A stretch of DNA of 34,292 nt from an uncultured bacterium (GTDB lineage Bacteria; Actinomycetota; Coriobacteriia; Coriobacteriales; Coriobacteriaceae). The stretch is from positions 1-34,292 of the forward strand of contig CAJMPZ010000020.1 in the NCBI GenBank assembly GCA_905215445.1, given 5' to 3'. Shown here piece by piece: positions 16,712 to 24,818 of the stretch. Each line of letters begins with the position of its first letter. The stretch's first letter is position 1. The notes beneath the pieces were generated by a model, which saw only the letters and a list, made by a program, of their open reading frames with translations, had not been told where the DNA came from and did not search any database. Both the position numbers and the translations under genes were made by a program.

Positions 16712-17437
16712 CTAGCGCTTCTTCTTGCTCTTCTTCTGCTTGCGCCGCTTGCCCTTGTTATCCTGGGGCTTGTCGGCCTTGTCGCCCCGCTTGGCCTCGG
16801 CGGCAGCCTTCTCGGCCTTCATTTTCTTCTTCTTGGTCTCGATGCGGAGCTTTTTGTTAATGCGCGCCTTAAGGAAGGTGCCAAACTGCTCGGCATTGCC
16901 GCGGACAAAGGTGTCCTTAGGGATCGTCACGCCCTGGTCGGCGAACATGGCTACAAAGATGCGCTCGCCGTCGAGCACGTGGTCGAGCTTTTCAAACGGG
17001 AAGAACTGCGACTTGCCGCTCTTGCCCCAAACCATCAGGCCGTCCTCGTTGGCGGCGACGCGGCGATAGCGGCCACCCATGGACTCGTCGGCCTCGACGG
17101 CATCGATAAAGTCGCGGGCGAGGGTGTGGTGCAGGTTTTTGCTCCACCAGGCCAAAAAGGCGCCGAATACGATCAGGACGACGCCAAACTTGATCCAGTT
17201 GCCGCCGGCCACCAGCATGCCAATGCCGAGCAGCGCGGCAATTGCCGCGGCGACATACAGCGAGCCACGACGCCTGGGCGAGGCGATCAGACGGGCGAAG
17301 TCGGTGACCAGGTCGTTTTCGTACTGGTACTCGTTGAGGTACAGGATGCCGTCGTCGGCTGCGGCCTGCTTCTCGAGCGCGACCTCGACCTGGTCGGCTG
17401 CTTCGGAGGGAACGAGGTTGCTCTCTGCGTCTGCCAT
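16712..17437 (-). CDS. YcxB-like membrane protein
   Basis: A 241-residue protein. After an acidic N-terminus come two adjacent membrane spans (about 60-77 and 80-97), a domain of about 110 residues of the YcxB-like, PH-like type (features such as DGLMVWGKSGKSQFFPF and the IPKDTF motif near 177), and a highly basic Lys/Arg tail from about 190. YcxB-like proteins are common, conserved and of unknown function. The gene is divergent from dnaX, 115 nt away. An AGGAG lies 11 nt before the ATG, which is rather far. Confidence 0.8.
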   Translation of the reverse strand: MADAESNLVPSEAADQVEVALEKQAAADDGILYLNEYQYENDLVTDFARLIASPRRRGSLYVAAAIAALLGIGMLVAGGNWIKFGVVLIVFGAFLAWWSKNLHHTLARDFIDAVEADESMGGRYRRVAANEDGLMVWGKSGKSQFFPFEKLDHVLDGERIFVAMFADQGVTIPKDTFVRGNAEQFGTFLKARINKKLRIETKKKKMKAEKAAAEAKRGDKADKPQDNKGKRRKQKKSKKKR

Positions 17438-17552
17438 GCTCTTTGGACTCCTATCGCGGCGGGCTCGCCGTACGGGTTATTATGAATGAAGTATGCCGTG
17501 CGACCGCATGGCCGTCGCGGCAACAAGACTCAGTATACCCGGGGGAGCACCC

Positions 17553-20048
17553 ATGGAATCGTTGTACCGAAAGTATCGCCCGCTCACCTTCGACTCCGTG
17601 GTGGGCCAGCAGCATATCGTCTCGACGCTCGAGCACGCCATCACCGAGGGACGCCTGTCCCACGCCTACCTGTTCTGCGGACCGCGCGGCACGGGCAAGA
17701 CCACCATGGCGCGCATCCTTGCCAAGGCGCTGCTGTGCCGCAACGCCGAGGCGGCGCGCGCCGAGGGCGCAAGCGGCTGCATGCCCGACGGCACCTGTGA
17801 GGAGTGCGAGCTCATCGCCGAGGGCAACCACCCCGATGTCTACGAGCTCGATGCCGCAAGCCGCACGGGCGTGGACAATGTGCGCGAGGAGATCATCAAC
17901 TCCGTCAACTTTGCCCCGGTGCGCGGCAAGTACAAGATCTATATCATCGACGAGGTTCACATGCTCACGACGGCGGCGTTCAACGCGCTGCTCAAGACGC
18001 TCGAGGAGCCGCCGGCACACGTGATCTTTGTGCTGTGCACCACCGATCCGCAAAAGATTCTGGAGACCATCCTCTCGCGCTGCCAGCGCTTCGATTTCCA
18101 CCGCATCGGCAACGAGGATATCGAGCATCGCCTGTCCTACGTGTGCGAGCAGGAGGGCTTCGATTACGACGACGAGGCGCTTGCCATCGTGGCGCGCCAT
18201 GCCAAGGGCGGCATGCGCGACGCGCTCTCCACGCTGGAGCAGCTGAGCGTTTTTGGCAACGGCGCCGTGCATGCGGACGATGCCCGCTCGCTTTTGGGCG
18301 AGGTTTCGGACCAGATTCTGGGCGAGTTTGCCCGCGCCATCGCCGAGCGTGATATTACTGAGCTCTATGGGCTCATTCGTGCACAGGTCGAGGAGGGCAA
18401 TGACCTGCTTGAGCTGACGCGCGACCTGGTGGCGCATGTGCGCGACGTGTATGTGGCCTGCGTTGCCGGTGCCCGTGCCGAGCTGTTTGAGGGCGGGGTC
18501 GAGCAGGCCGAGGCGCTTGCTGCCGAGGCCGCCGCCTTTGGCGAGCATTCGGCCGACCGTCTGGCCCGCGTGCTGACGGTGCTTGACGATGCCGCGCTGG
18601 AGATGAGGGGCGCGAGCGACGTGCGCCTGGTGCTCGAGATCGCCTGCACGCGCCTGGCACGTCCCGAGGCTGATCTGACCATTGAGGCCCTGGCCGAGCG
18701 CGTGGCACGCTTGGAGGCCATGGTTGCCAACGCCGCGGTGCCGGCGAGCGTGGCTGCTGCAGGTGCTGCGCCTGAAACTGTCTCGGCTGTACCTGCGGCG
18801 ATGCAACAGCCGACACTGATCTCGGGTGCCCGAGCTACCGCTCCGACAACACCTGCCGTGCCCGCCGCTGCGTCTGCGCGCCAGGGCGGCATGCCCTGGG
18901 ACCGAGGCACTGCCGCTCCGGCGACCCAGCCTGCGCCCGCGCCGACCCCCAAGCCTGCCGCGCTGACATCTCAGCCTACATCGGCTCCGATGTCTCAGCC
19001 CGTTGCGGCTCCCGCGCCTGCCGCCGCTCCGGCACCTAAGCCCCAGCTCAACAACGCCGCCCAGGTTGCTGCCGCCGGCGCCGCCGAGACCCCCGCGGTT
19101 GAGGATGCCGGCGAGCTCCAGCGCAAATGGGCCGAGGTCGTCGAGCGCGTCAAGGCCCAACAACCTTCTTATGCGGCTCTCCTGTTGAACGCTCGCGCTA
19201 CGGCAGACGATGGTTCTAAGCTCACGGTCTCGTTCCCTACGACATTTGCTATCAAGATGCTCGGGCGTGCTGATACACAGGCGGTGTTTTTGCCGACAGT
19301 CAGTGCGGTTTTCGGTCGTCGCACCGTCGACTATGTCTTGGATGGGGGTGGCACGCCGGCTCCTCAACATGAGGAGCATTCTCCATCTGCACGGGCTGCG
19401 GCATCTGCGGACCCGCAACCCGTGTCCTCGGCGGCCCCTGCATCCTCGAACGCCAGCGCGATGCAGCCAAAAGCGGCACCGGTAGCGGCACCGACCCCGT
19501 CGGCGCCTGAACCCGCTGCGCCCAAACCGGCTGCTCCGGTCCCCGCGCCCAAGCCCGCTGCCGCGCCTGCGCCCGAGTCATCCGACCTGGCCAAGGCCCC
19601 CTGGCTGAGCTCCGACAACCCCGCCGGCGCCCCCGCTACGGGTAAGCTCCCGACCGAACCCGCGCCCCGAGCGCCCGAGCGCGCGTCCGCTTCCAAGACT
19701 CAGCCGTCTGCGCAGGCTGCGTCGTGGGAATCCGAGCAGGTGCCCTACGACGACGCCATGGTCGGCGGCTTCGCCGGCGATACGAGCGGGGAGGATCTTC
19801 CTCCGTTCGACGTGCCTGCCGCGGTGCCTGCGCCCAGCCCTGCCGCTTCAGCCGCGGCTCCCGCAGCTGCGACGTCCGCTCCCACAAGCGATGACGCCCC
19901 CGCTGCCCCTTGGGAGTCCAACCCCGGCGCCGGCAGTCCCTTCGGCCACCAGGGCGCAGCCCCGAGCATCCCGCAGACCGAGGATGAGGCCAAAGCCCTC
20001 ATCCGCAGCGTCTTCGGCCAGTCCACCATCTTCAAGCCGGTGGAGTAG
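17553..20048 (+). CDS. dnaX: DNA polymerase III subunit gamma/tau
   Basis: Clamp-loader ATPase of 831 residues. Visible: N-terminus MESLYRKYRPLTFD typical of DnaX, Walker A GPRGTGKT (43-50), zinc-binding Cys62, Cys76, Cys82 and Cys85, Walker B IIDEVH (131-136), and sensor regions to about residue 370. From about 400 on it is mostly Ala/Pro/Ser low-complexity sequence, interrupted by one ordered segment (about 515-605) that fits a tau-type domain. ATG at 17553 is chosen for GGGGGAG 5 nt upstream. In many bacteria dnaX, ybaB and recR are adjacent; here a small minus-strand gene separates dnaX from the other two. Confidence 0.97.
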   Translation: MESLYRKYRPLTFDSVVGQQHIVSTLEHAITEGRLSHAYLFCGPRGTGKTTMARILAKALLCRNAEAARAEGASGCMPDGTCEECELIAEGNHPDVYELDAASRTGVDNVREEIINSVNFAPVRGKYKIYIIDEVHMLTTAAFNALLKTLEEPPAHVIFVLCTTDPQKILETILSRCQRFDFHRIGNEDIEHRLSYVCEQEGFDYDDEALAIVARHAKGGMRDALSTLEQLSVFGNGAVHADDARSLLGEVSDQILGEFARAIAERDITELYGLIRAQVEEGNDLLELTRDLVAHVRDVYVACVAGARAELFEGGVEQAEALAAEAAAFGEHSADRLARVLTVLDDAALEMRGASDVRLVLEIACTRLARPEADLTIEALAERVARLEAMVANAAVPASVAAAGAAPETVSAVPAAMQQPTLISGARATAPTTPAVPAAASARQGGMPWDRGTAAPATQPAPAPTPKPAALTSQPTSAPMSQPVAAPAPAAAPAPKPQLNNAAQVAAAGAAETPAVEDAGELQRKWAEVVERVKAQQPSYAALLLNARATADDGSKLTVSFPTTFAIKMLGRADTQAVFLPTVSAVFGRRTVDYVLDGGGTPAPQHEEHSPSARAAASADPQPVSSAAPASSNASAMQPKAAPVAAPTPSAPEPAAPKPAAPVPAPKPAAAPAPESSDLAKAPWLSSDNPAGAPATGKLPTEPAPRAPERASASKTQPSAQAASWESEQVPYDDAMVGGFAGDTSGEDLPPFDVPAAVPAPSPAASAAAPAAATSAPTSDDAPAAPWESNPGAGSPFGHQGAAPSIPQTEDEAKALIRSVFGQSTIFKPVE

Positions 20049-20069
20049 CTGCGCAGGCGGGTATACTGC

Positions 20070-20543
20070 TCAAGAAGAGAACCCCTTGCCCGGGCGCATC
20101 TGTATTTCGGACATGTGCAACGTGGTGCCGCGTATATCGCATTCGAGCAGACAGGCGCGTGACGGTCGGCCTAGGATGCTGAGGTCGATACGATACGTCG
20201 CATGGCTGTCCGTGTACTCGACTTGCTCGGCGTTGACGGTTGCTCCGATTGTAAATAAAGAGCCCAGTTCGGCATCGACAATCTTGGAGTCCTTTATCTT
20301 GACCTTGAACTCTTGGTAGAGGGACGGGCTGTTGTAGTAAATGGTTCGGGTTCCGTCGGTGCATTCATCGGTCGTCTCCCATTTGACGACGGGCTGGTCC
20401 GAGCTGGCTATCAGCAGTTCTGCTCCAAAAGCTATGGCATGGGTGATGATAACCAGTAATACCCAGACGACAAAGAGATAGAGAACCACATATGCAACGG
20501 GGTGTTTTGAGCGGATGTTTTGGAGTACGGCTGGGACATTCAC
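20070..20543 (-). CDS. Small single-span membrane protein of unknown function
   Basis: A 157-residue protein with one membrane span (about residues 17-42) and an extracytoplasmic domain of about 110 residues. I recognise no family. The start is GTG at 20543 with GGAGG 7 nt upstream. It is convergent with dnaX (21 nt between stops) and divergent from ybaB, so it interrupts the usual dnaX-ybaB-recR order. Its base composition is less GC-rich than its neighbours, which suggests a later insertion. Confidence 0.75.
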   Translation of the reverse strand: MNVPAVLQNIRSKHPVAYVVLYLFVVWVLLVIITHAIAFGAELLIASSDQPVVKWETTDECTDGTRTIYYNSPSLYQEFKVKIKDSKIVDAELGSLFTIGATVNAEQVEYTDSHATYRIDLSILGRPSRACLLECDIRGTTLHMSEIQMRPGKGFSS

Positions 20544-20892
20544 GAGGGCACCTCCAAATCGTCATCTATGACAATCAAATTATACCCAGCCGCCATGCGT
20601 GCCGCCTCGAGCAGCGGCTCGGCATTTTGCCATGTAGCCTTGTAGCCCTACGCATAAACTGCCTGGTTCCAGCTCTGCTAGATGTAGCTTGAGATAATTA
20701 TGCAACCTTGCATAATTCGACCTTGCATAATCTTGGGCGTGCGTCACGCTCAAGGACATGTATATCGACTGAGGTAGCGTGTCCGCCCCGCTTGCTTGCC
20801 CCGCGCCGTGGTACGATTTTTGAGTTTGAAAGTCCCGTCGCGCTCCGGCTGCCCTTGCAGCTTGTCGCGCGGCCGCACGTAAAGGAGCCATC
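20544..20892. other. Divergent intergenic region, 349 nt
   Basis: It lies between the minus-strand membrane protein gene and ybaB. It contains the AATTATGCAA palindrome and repeat near 20700 and a promoter-like pair, TTGAGA at 20689-20694 and CATAAT at 20711-20716 (16-nt spacer). The signal recognition particle RNA is sometimes found near dnaX, but I see none of its conserved core here. Confidence 0.6.
20689..20732 (+). promoter_or_regulatory. Promoter-like site overlapped by a palindromic repeat
   Basis: AATTATGCAA (20696-20705) and TTGCATAATT (20708-20717) form a perfect 10-bp inverted repeat with a 2-nt centre. A further direct copy TTGCATAAT follows at 20723-20731. The palindrome overlaps a candidate promoter, TTGAGA-16-CATAAT, facing ybaB. 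The layout fits an operator for a dimeric repressor, possibly with a second half-site, but the regulator is unknown and ybaB starts about 160 nt downstream. Confidence 0.4.
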
Positions 20893-21213
20893 ATGGCCGG
20901 TATGAACATGCAGCAAATGATGAAGCAGGCTCGCAAGATGCAGGAGCAGCTTGCCGCCGCGCAGGAAAACCTTAAGTCCCAGACCGTCGACGCCTCTGCC
21001 GGCGGCGGCATGGTCAAGGTGACCGTTAACGGCGAGATGGAGCTCGTCAACCTCACCATCGACCCCGATGCCCTCGATCCCGAGGACGTCGATATGCTGC
21101 AGGACATGATCATGGCTGCCGTCAACGAGGCCGTCCGCGGTGTCAACGAGCTCGCCAACAAGCAGATGGGCGCCATCACCGGCGGCCTCAACATCCCGGG
21201 CATGCCGTTCTAA
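20893..21213 (+). CDS. ybaB: YbaB/EbfC family nucleoid-associated protein
   Basis: A 106-residue protein of usual family length. An N-terminal Met/Gln/Lys helix (MNMQQMMKQARKMQEQ) precedes the conserved core with GGGMVKVTVNG and DPDALDPEDVDMLQD, and the tail is Met/Gly-rich. The family binds DNA as a dimer, coats the nucleoid and is nearly always next to recR. ATG at 20893 has AAAGGAG upstream. recR begins 13 nt after its stop, so the two are co-transcribed. Confidence 0.95.
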   Translation: MAGMNMQQMMKQARKMQEQLAAAQENLKSQTVDASAGGGMVKVTVNGEMELVNLTIDPDALDPEDVDMLQDMIMAAVNEAVRGVNELANKQMGAITGGLNIPGMPF

Positions 21214-21226
21214 GACACGCATATAT

Positions 21227-21823
21227 ATGAGTGCCAACCATAGTCTGCAAAAATTGCTCGATGAGCTGGGCCGTCTGCCGGGCATTGGTCCCAAGTCGGC
21301 CCAGCGCATCGCCTATTACCTGCTCGAGGCCGATGCCGAGGAGGCGCGCCGCCTGGCCGAGGCTATCCTGGAGGTTAAGCAGGAGGTTCACTTTTGCAGC
21401 CGCTGCTTTAACTACGCCACGGCCGACGAGTGCTCCATCTGCCAGGATTCGATGCGCGATACCACTCGCATTTGCGTGGTGGGCGAGCCGCGCGATGTCC
21501 AGGCGATTGAGCGCACGGGCAGCTACCACGGTCTCTACCACGTATTGGGCGGCGTGATCAGTCCCATGGACAAGATTGGTCCCGAGCAGTTGCACATTCG
21601 TGAGCTGCTGGCACGCTTGGGCCACGAGGACATCCACGAGGTCATCATCGCCACCAACCCCAATATCGAGGGCGAGACCACGGCGAGCTACCTGGCCCGC
21701 ACTATCAAGCCGCTGGGCGTTGAGGTATCGCGTCTGGCGAGCGGCCTTCCCGTGGGCGGCGACCTGGAGTATGCCGACGAGCTTACGCTTGGGCGCGCCA
21801 TCGAGGCCCGTCGCACGATTTAG
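21227..21823 (+). CDS. recR: Recombination protein RecR
   Basis: A 198-residue protein, the normal RecR length. It contains the N-terminal helix-hairpin-helix (LGRLPGIGPKSAQRIA), a four-Cys zinc finger (FCSRC and CSIC, residues about 57-75) and a Toprim domain beginning near ICVVGEPRD. RecR works with RecO and RecF to load RecA at gaps. ATG at 21227 gives the family N-terminus; its ribosome site is weak, so coupling to ybaB is likely. A hairpin 38 nt past the stop may end the operon. Confidence 0.97.
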   Translation: MSANHSLQKLLDELGRLPGIGPKSAQRIAYYLLEADAEEARRLAEAILEVKQEVHFCSRCFNYATADECSICQDSMRDTTRICVVGEPRDVQAIERTGSYHGLYHVLGGVISPMDKIGPEQLHIRELLARLGHEDIHEVIIATNPNIEGETTASYLARTIKPLGVEVSRLASGLPVGGDLEYADELTLGRAIEARRTI

Positions 21824-21860
21824 GTGGCGAGCCTGCTCCTGCCGTATGTCTTCATCGCGA

Positions 21861-21890
21861 CGCACGGGGTAGCCATAATTTCCCCGTGCG
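21861..21890 (+). terminator. Hairpin after recR
   Basis: CGCACGGGG (21861-21869) and CCCCGTGCG (21882-21890) form a perfect 9-bp stem with a 12-nt loop, 38 nt past the recR stop. The following ACTGTAAGTTTGTTG is only modestly T-rich. It is a likely terminator of ybaB-recR. Confidence 0.5.
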
Positions 21891-21975
21891 ACTGTAAGTT
21901 TGTTGTGCAACAAAGATGCTTTGTATCCGCTTATCGCATGGATGCTTCCACTCGCATCCTTAATTTGCCCATTCG

Positions 21976-22006
21976 TTGCGCAACCTTTTGGGTTCGCTGA
22001 TACACT
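21976..22006 (+). promoter_or_regulatory. Possible promoter of the anchored-protein/kinase/FHA operon
   Basis: TTGCGC at 21976-21981 and TACACT at 22001-22006 are separated by 19 nt. Transcription from here would begin near 22013 and pass through the terminator-like hairpin at 22029-22056. Both boxes are only moderate matches. Confidence 0.3.
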
Positions 22007-22028
22007 CAAATATGGATTCGAATGAATG

Positions 22029-22056
22029 CGCCGCTCCCGAGCGGCGTGTTTTTGTT
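22029..22056 (+). terminator. Terminator-like hairpin directly before the anchored-protein gene
   Basis: CGCCGCT and AGCGGCG form a 7-bp stem around the tetraloop CCCG, followed by TGTTTTTGTT. The ribosome site GGAGGAG of the next gene begins immediately after. If the promoter near 21976-22006 is used, this hairpin lies in the 5' leader and would act as an attenuator; otherwise it stops read-through from recR. Confidence 0.55.
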
Positions 22057-22068
22057 GGAGGAGAACGC

Positions 22069-22974
22069 ATGCGGCCCGGTGGCACTCAGACAAAGCGCGG
22101 CGCCGCGGTGCGCATGCGACGCCGACTGGGCTTGGCGCCGCGGGCGTACGCACTGCTGTCTTGCTCGCTGGTGCTGGTCATAGCTGGCGTTTCTGCCTAT
22201 GGCATGACCGTGCCGTCCATGATGCAGGCACATGCCGCACGCGAACCGCGCGTGGGGCATGAGGTCAAAAGTGACCTGGGGACCACGACTGGATATGCTT
22301 GGGCAAGTGTGGTCGCGCATATTGTGTTTGGCACCGGCGACGCGGACGGCGCCGAGGCCCCGGACAACGAAGTCACGCTTGCCAATGGCAAAACCATCGT
22401 GCTCACCAACACCAAGATCATCGATCGGTTGTCCAACAATAGCGTGGCGGCAACGGTGAATAAGGTCGAGCAGCAGAAGGAGCAGGACGCCCAGCAGTCC
22501 GGAAAGCCCGGTAGCTCGGATACTTCTGGCTCCGGCTCGGATTCGTCGAGTTCGGGCGGCGGCTCTGGGTCGGGTTCCTCTGCCGGAGGGTCTGGAAACG
22601 GCGGCTCGACGGGCGGCAACACTGACAACGATGCAAACTCCGGTGGCCTTTCCGCTGCTGAGGAAGAGAGCATTCACAGTTGGCTTGTAACCAAGTACAA
22701 CATGCTCGACGGCTATGTTTCTCGCGCCAATGACGTGGTTTCGACCTATAACTCTACGGGAGATCCCAGGCCGTGCGACAGCCTGGTCGGGGAGATGTTT
22801 GTCATTCGAGCCGAGTTTGGTCGTCAGACATTCTCGCCCCGGTCAAAGTGGTATCAGCAGTATGCCAATCTGTGGGGCTGTTACACCAACCTATGTCAAT
22901 GGGTCGGCCATTACGGCGATGATGACGTCGCGCTCGGTAACTTCAACAATAACGTGGCGGCGCTTGCCCTATGA
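22069..22974 (+). CDS. Membrane-anchored extracytoplasmic protein with Ser/Gly-rich linker
   Basis: A 301-residue protein. A basic N-terminus is followed by one hydrophobic segment (about 25-46) acting as anchor or uncleaved signal, a domain of about 90 residues, a low-complexity Ser/Gly/Asn linker (about 144-193), and a C-terminal helical domain (about 195-301) with Cys236, Cys271 and Cys276. ATG at 22069 is chosen because GGAGGAG lies 5 nt upstream. I recognise no family. Its stop overlaps the kinase start, so it is the first gene of a kinase/FHA operon. It could be the sensor or client of that kinase; this is inference. Confidence 0.75.
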   Translation: MRPGGTQTKRGAAVRMRRRLGLAPRAYALLSCSLVLVIAGVSAYGMTVPSMMQAHAAREPRVGHEVKSDLGTTTGYAWASVVAHIVFGTGDADGAEAPDNEVTLANGKTIVLTNTKIIDRLSNNSVAATVNKVEQQKEQDAQQSGKPGSSDTSGSGSDSSSSGGGSGSGSSAGGSGNGGSTGGNTDNDANSGGLSAAEEESIHSWLVTKYNMLDGYVSRANDVVSTYNSTGDPRPCDSLVGEMFVIRAEFGRQTFSPRSKWYQQYANLWGCYTNLCQWVGHYGDDDVALGNFNNNVAALAL

Positions 22975-24815
22975 TGACCGATCTTGCATCCACCACACCA
23001 CAATCGCTCGGTCGCGATCCCATGGTCGGCTTGCGCCTGGCGCGTGTCGACGGGTTTGAGCCGGCCATTGCGCTCGGTCAGGACGAACTGCCTGCCTATC
23101 TGCGTCGTTTTACGATGCTGTTTGCCGACGATGCCACCATGCGCCGTGGCGGTATCGGCCGCGTGACGCGTGCCGTCAACGCCCAAGGCGAGGCCGTGGC
23201 GCTCAAGCAGCTCATCTTGCCGACGCGCGATGAGTTTGACGACGATGCAACTCACGAGGCGCTGGTCGCCAAGTTCAAAGCGGCATTTCGCGAGGAATAT
23301 GAATGCCATCGCGCCCTTTCGGGCCTTAAGGGCTTTCCCCGCCTCTATGGCTGGGGCGAGGTCGACGGTGTGCCTGCAATTGTCATGGAATGGGTCGAGG
23401 GCGAGACGCTTGCCCGCTTGCGTTCGCGACTCGCCGTGGACGATGACGGACGCCTGTCGCCGCTTGTGGCGGCGCGTCTGGGTCGCGACCTGTTCGATCT
23501 GCTCTGCCGTATGAGCCTGGTGGGTGAGGGCTTTGTCCATCGCGATATCTCGCCCGCTAATATTATGGTGCGTACGGCGCGTCTACCGCTTGACCGGCAG
23601 CTTGCCGAGGGCACCTTTGACCTGTGCCTGATCGACTTTGGCTCGTCGCTGGCGCTCGAGCCTGCGTCGGCCGTGGCCGGTACCGGCGGCAAGGCGTCGT
23701 TTACGGAGCGCTATGCCACGCTGCGTCGCGCGACGGTTGCCTATGCCCCACCCGAGATGCTCACCGACGATATTCCCGATCTGCGCGCTTTGCGTATGTC
23801 GCCGGCGATTGACGTCTATGCCGCGGCAAGCACGGTTTACGAGCTCATTGCCGGCGTCGCGCCATACGAAGCCGCGCCGAGCACTTCGGGCACCTCGGGT
23901 TCGCGCAAAAAGACGCGCGACATCGCGAGCCCCTACCGTCTCAAGATGGACACGCGGCCCGACTATCCCATTGGTGCCCATGCGCCCGGTTGTGATTTGA
24001 CTCAGCTGCTTCGTCGTGAGCCCGATGTGGCGCTCGCCGCGGCCGAGCAGGCCCAGCAGCTAGGGCTTGAGCCGGATTCCGAAGAGCTACGCGATGCGCT
24101 GGCGTTTGTCGATGCCCAGCTGTTCGACGTGGTGATGGCCTGTCTGTCCAGCCATCAAAAAGATCGTCCCGAGCCGGCGGCGGTCGAGGCGGCGCTCTCG
24201 GCGTTTTGTGACCACTATGCGCAAAATGTCGGTCGTTCGCTCCGCGGCGAGCCGCTCACGCCGTGCCCCATGGATGCGTCTGGCCGTGCGGTTCGTCGCG
24301 CGCTGATGGTCGGCGCGACGGTCGTCTGTGGCGTGGTTTGGGCTGTGGTCGTGGTTTCGGCCGCGCTGCTGGCGTCGGGCGCTCGCGTGACGGCGACTTT
24401 GGGATCGCTCGTGTGGTCTGGGACGCTACCGGGTATTATTGCCGCACTGGCGTTGGCGCTGCCAGGCGTAGCCGGCGTTACCGCGGGGGCACTTGCGCGC
24501 AATCGGCGCTCGGGGTTCCTGCAGGGTGTGCTTGCGCTTTCTGCCTGCGAGGTTCCAGTACTGGTTGTGGCTGCATGTAGCGTATTTTCCCAACGCGCCG
24601 TGATGGGCGGCCTTGTTGCCGCTCTGGTTGCAACCTATACGCTTACGTGGTTTTTGCTTGCGATGGGCTTTGCCTTTGAACTTCCCGTTTCGGCACCGCG
24701 ACGCACAAAAGCCCAGATGGCGACTCCGCTTGCCGGTGGAGCCGCAGCTGCCCGTACTTTTGGCGGACCTGTCGAAGTATCGTCCGATTCTATTTCTACG
24801 ACCAAGGAGGCCTAG
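22971..24815 (+). CDS. Atypical Ser/Thr protein kinase with C-terminal membrane spans
   Basis: A 614-residue protein. The kinase domain spans about 45-410: Gly-rich loop RRGGIGRV (58-65), catalytic Lys79, HRDISPAN (190-197) and DFG (222-224). The lysine normally two residues after the catalytic Asp192 is Ser194, which is atypical for Ser/Thr kinases. The activation segment is long, with a PPE motif, and inserts rich in Ser/Thr and Gln/Glu lengthen the C-lobe. About four membrane spans follow (roughly 440-575), with a short tail. ATG at 22971 overlaps the previous stop; a second ATG follows at once. Activity is plausible, since Lys, the catalytic Asp and DFG are all present, but not certain. 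Confidence 0.87.
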   Translation: MMTDLASTTPQSLGRDPMVGLRLARVDGFEPAIALGQDELPAYLRRFTMLFADDATMRRGGIGRVTRAVNAQGEAVALKQLILPTRDEFDDDATHEALVAKFKAAFREEYECHRALSGLKGFPRLYGWGEVDGVPAIVMEWVEGETLARLRSRLAVDDDGRLSPLVAARLGRDLFDLLCRMSLVGEGFVHRDISPANIMVRTARLPLDRQLAEGTFDLCLIDFGSSLALEPASAVAGTGGKASFTERYATLRRATVAYAPPEMLTDDIPDLRALRMSPAIDVYAAASTVYELIAGVAPYEAAPSTSGTSGSRKKTRDIASPYRLKMDTRPDYPIGAHAPGCDLTQLLRREPDVALAAAEQAQQLGLEPDSEELRDALAFVDAQLFDVVMACLSSHQKDRPEPAAVEAALSAFCDHYAQNVGRSLRGEPLTPCPMDASGRAVRRALMVGATVVCGVVWAVVVVSAALLASGARVTATLGSLVWSGTLPGIIAALALALPGVAGVTAGALARNRRSGFLQGVLALSACEVPVLVVAACSVFSQRAVMGGLVAALVATYTLTWFLLAMGFAFELPVSAPRRTKAQMATPLAGGAAAARTFGGPVEVSSDSISTTKEA

Positions 24816-24818
24816 GTC

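Noticed and set aside
17451..19418. Long minus-strand open frame of 655 codons opposite dnaX
   Set aside because: It is antisense to a secure dnaX, has no recognisable family motif, and arises from GC-rich codon use that rarely makes stops on the other strand.
20560..20890. Signal recognition particle RNA near dnaX
   Set aside because: The conserved GGAA/GCAGC core and hairpin tip are not found in this stretch.
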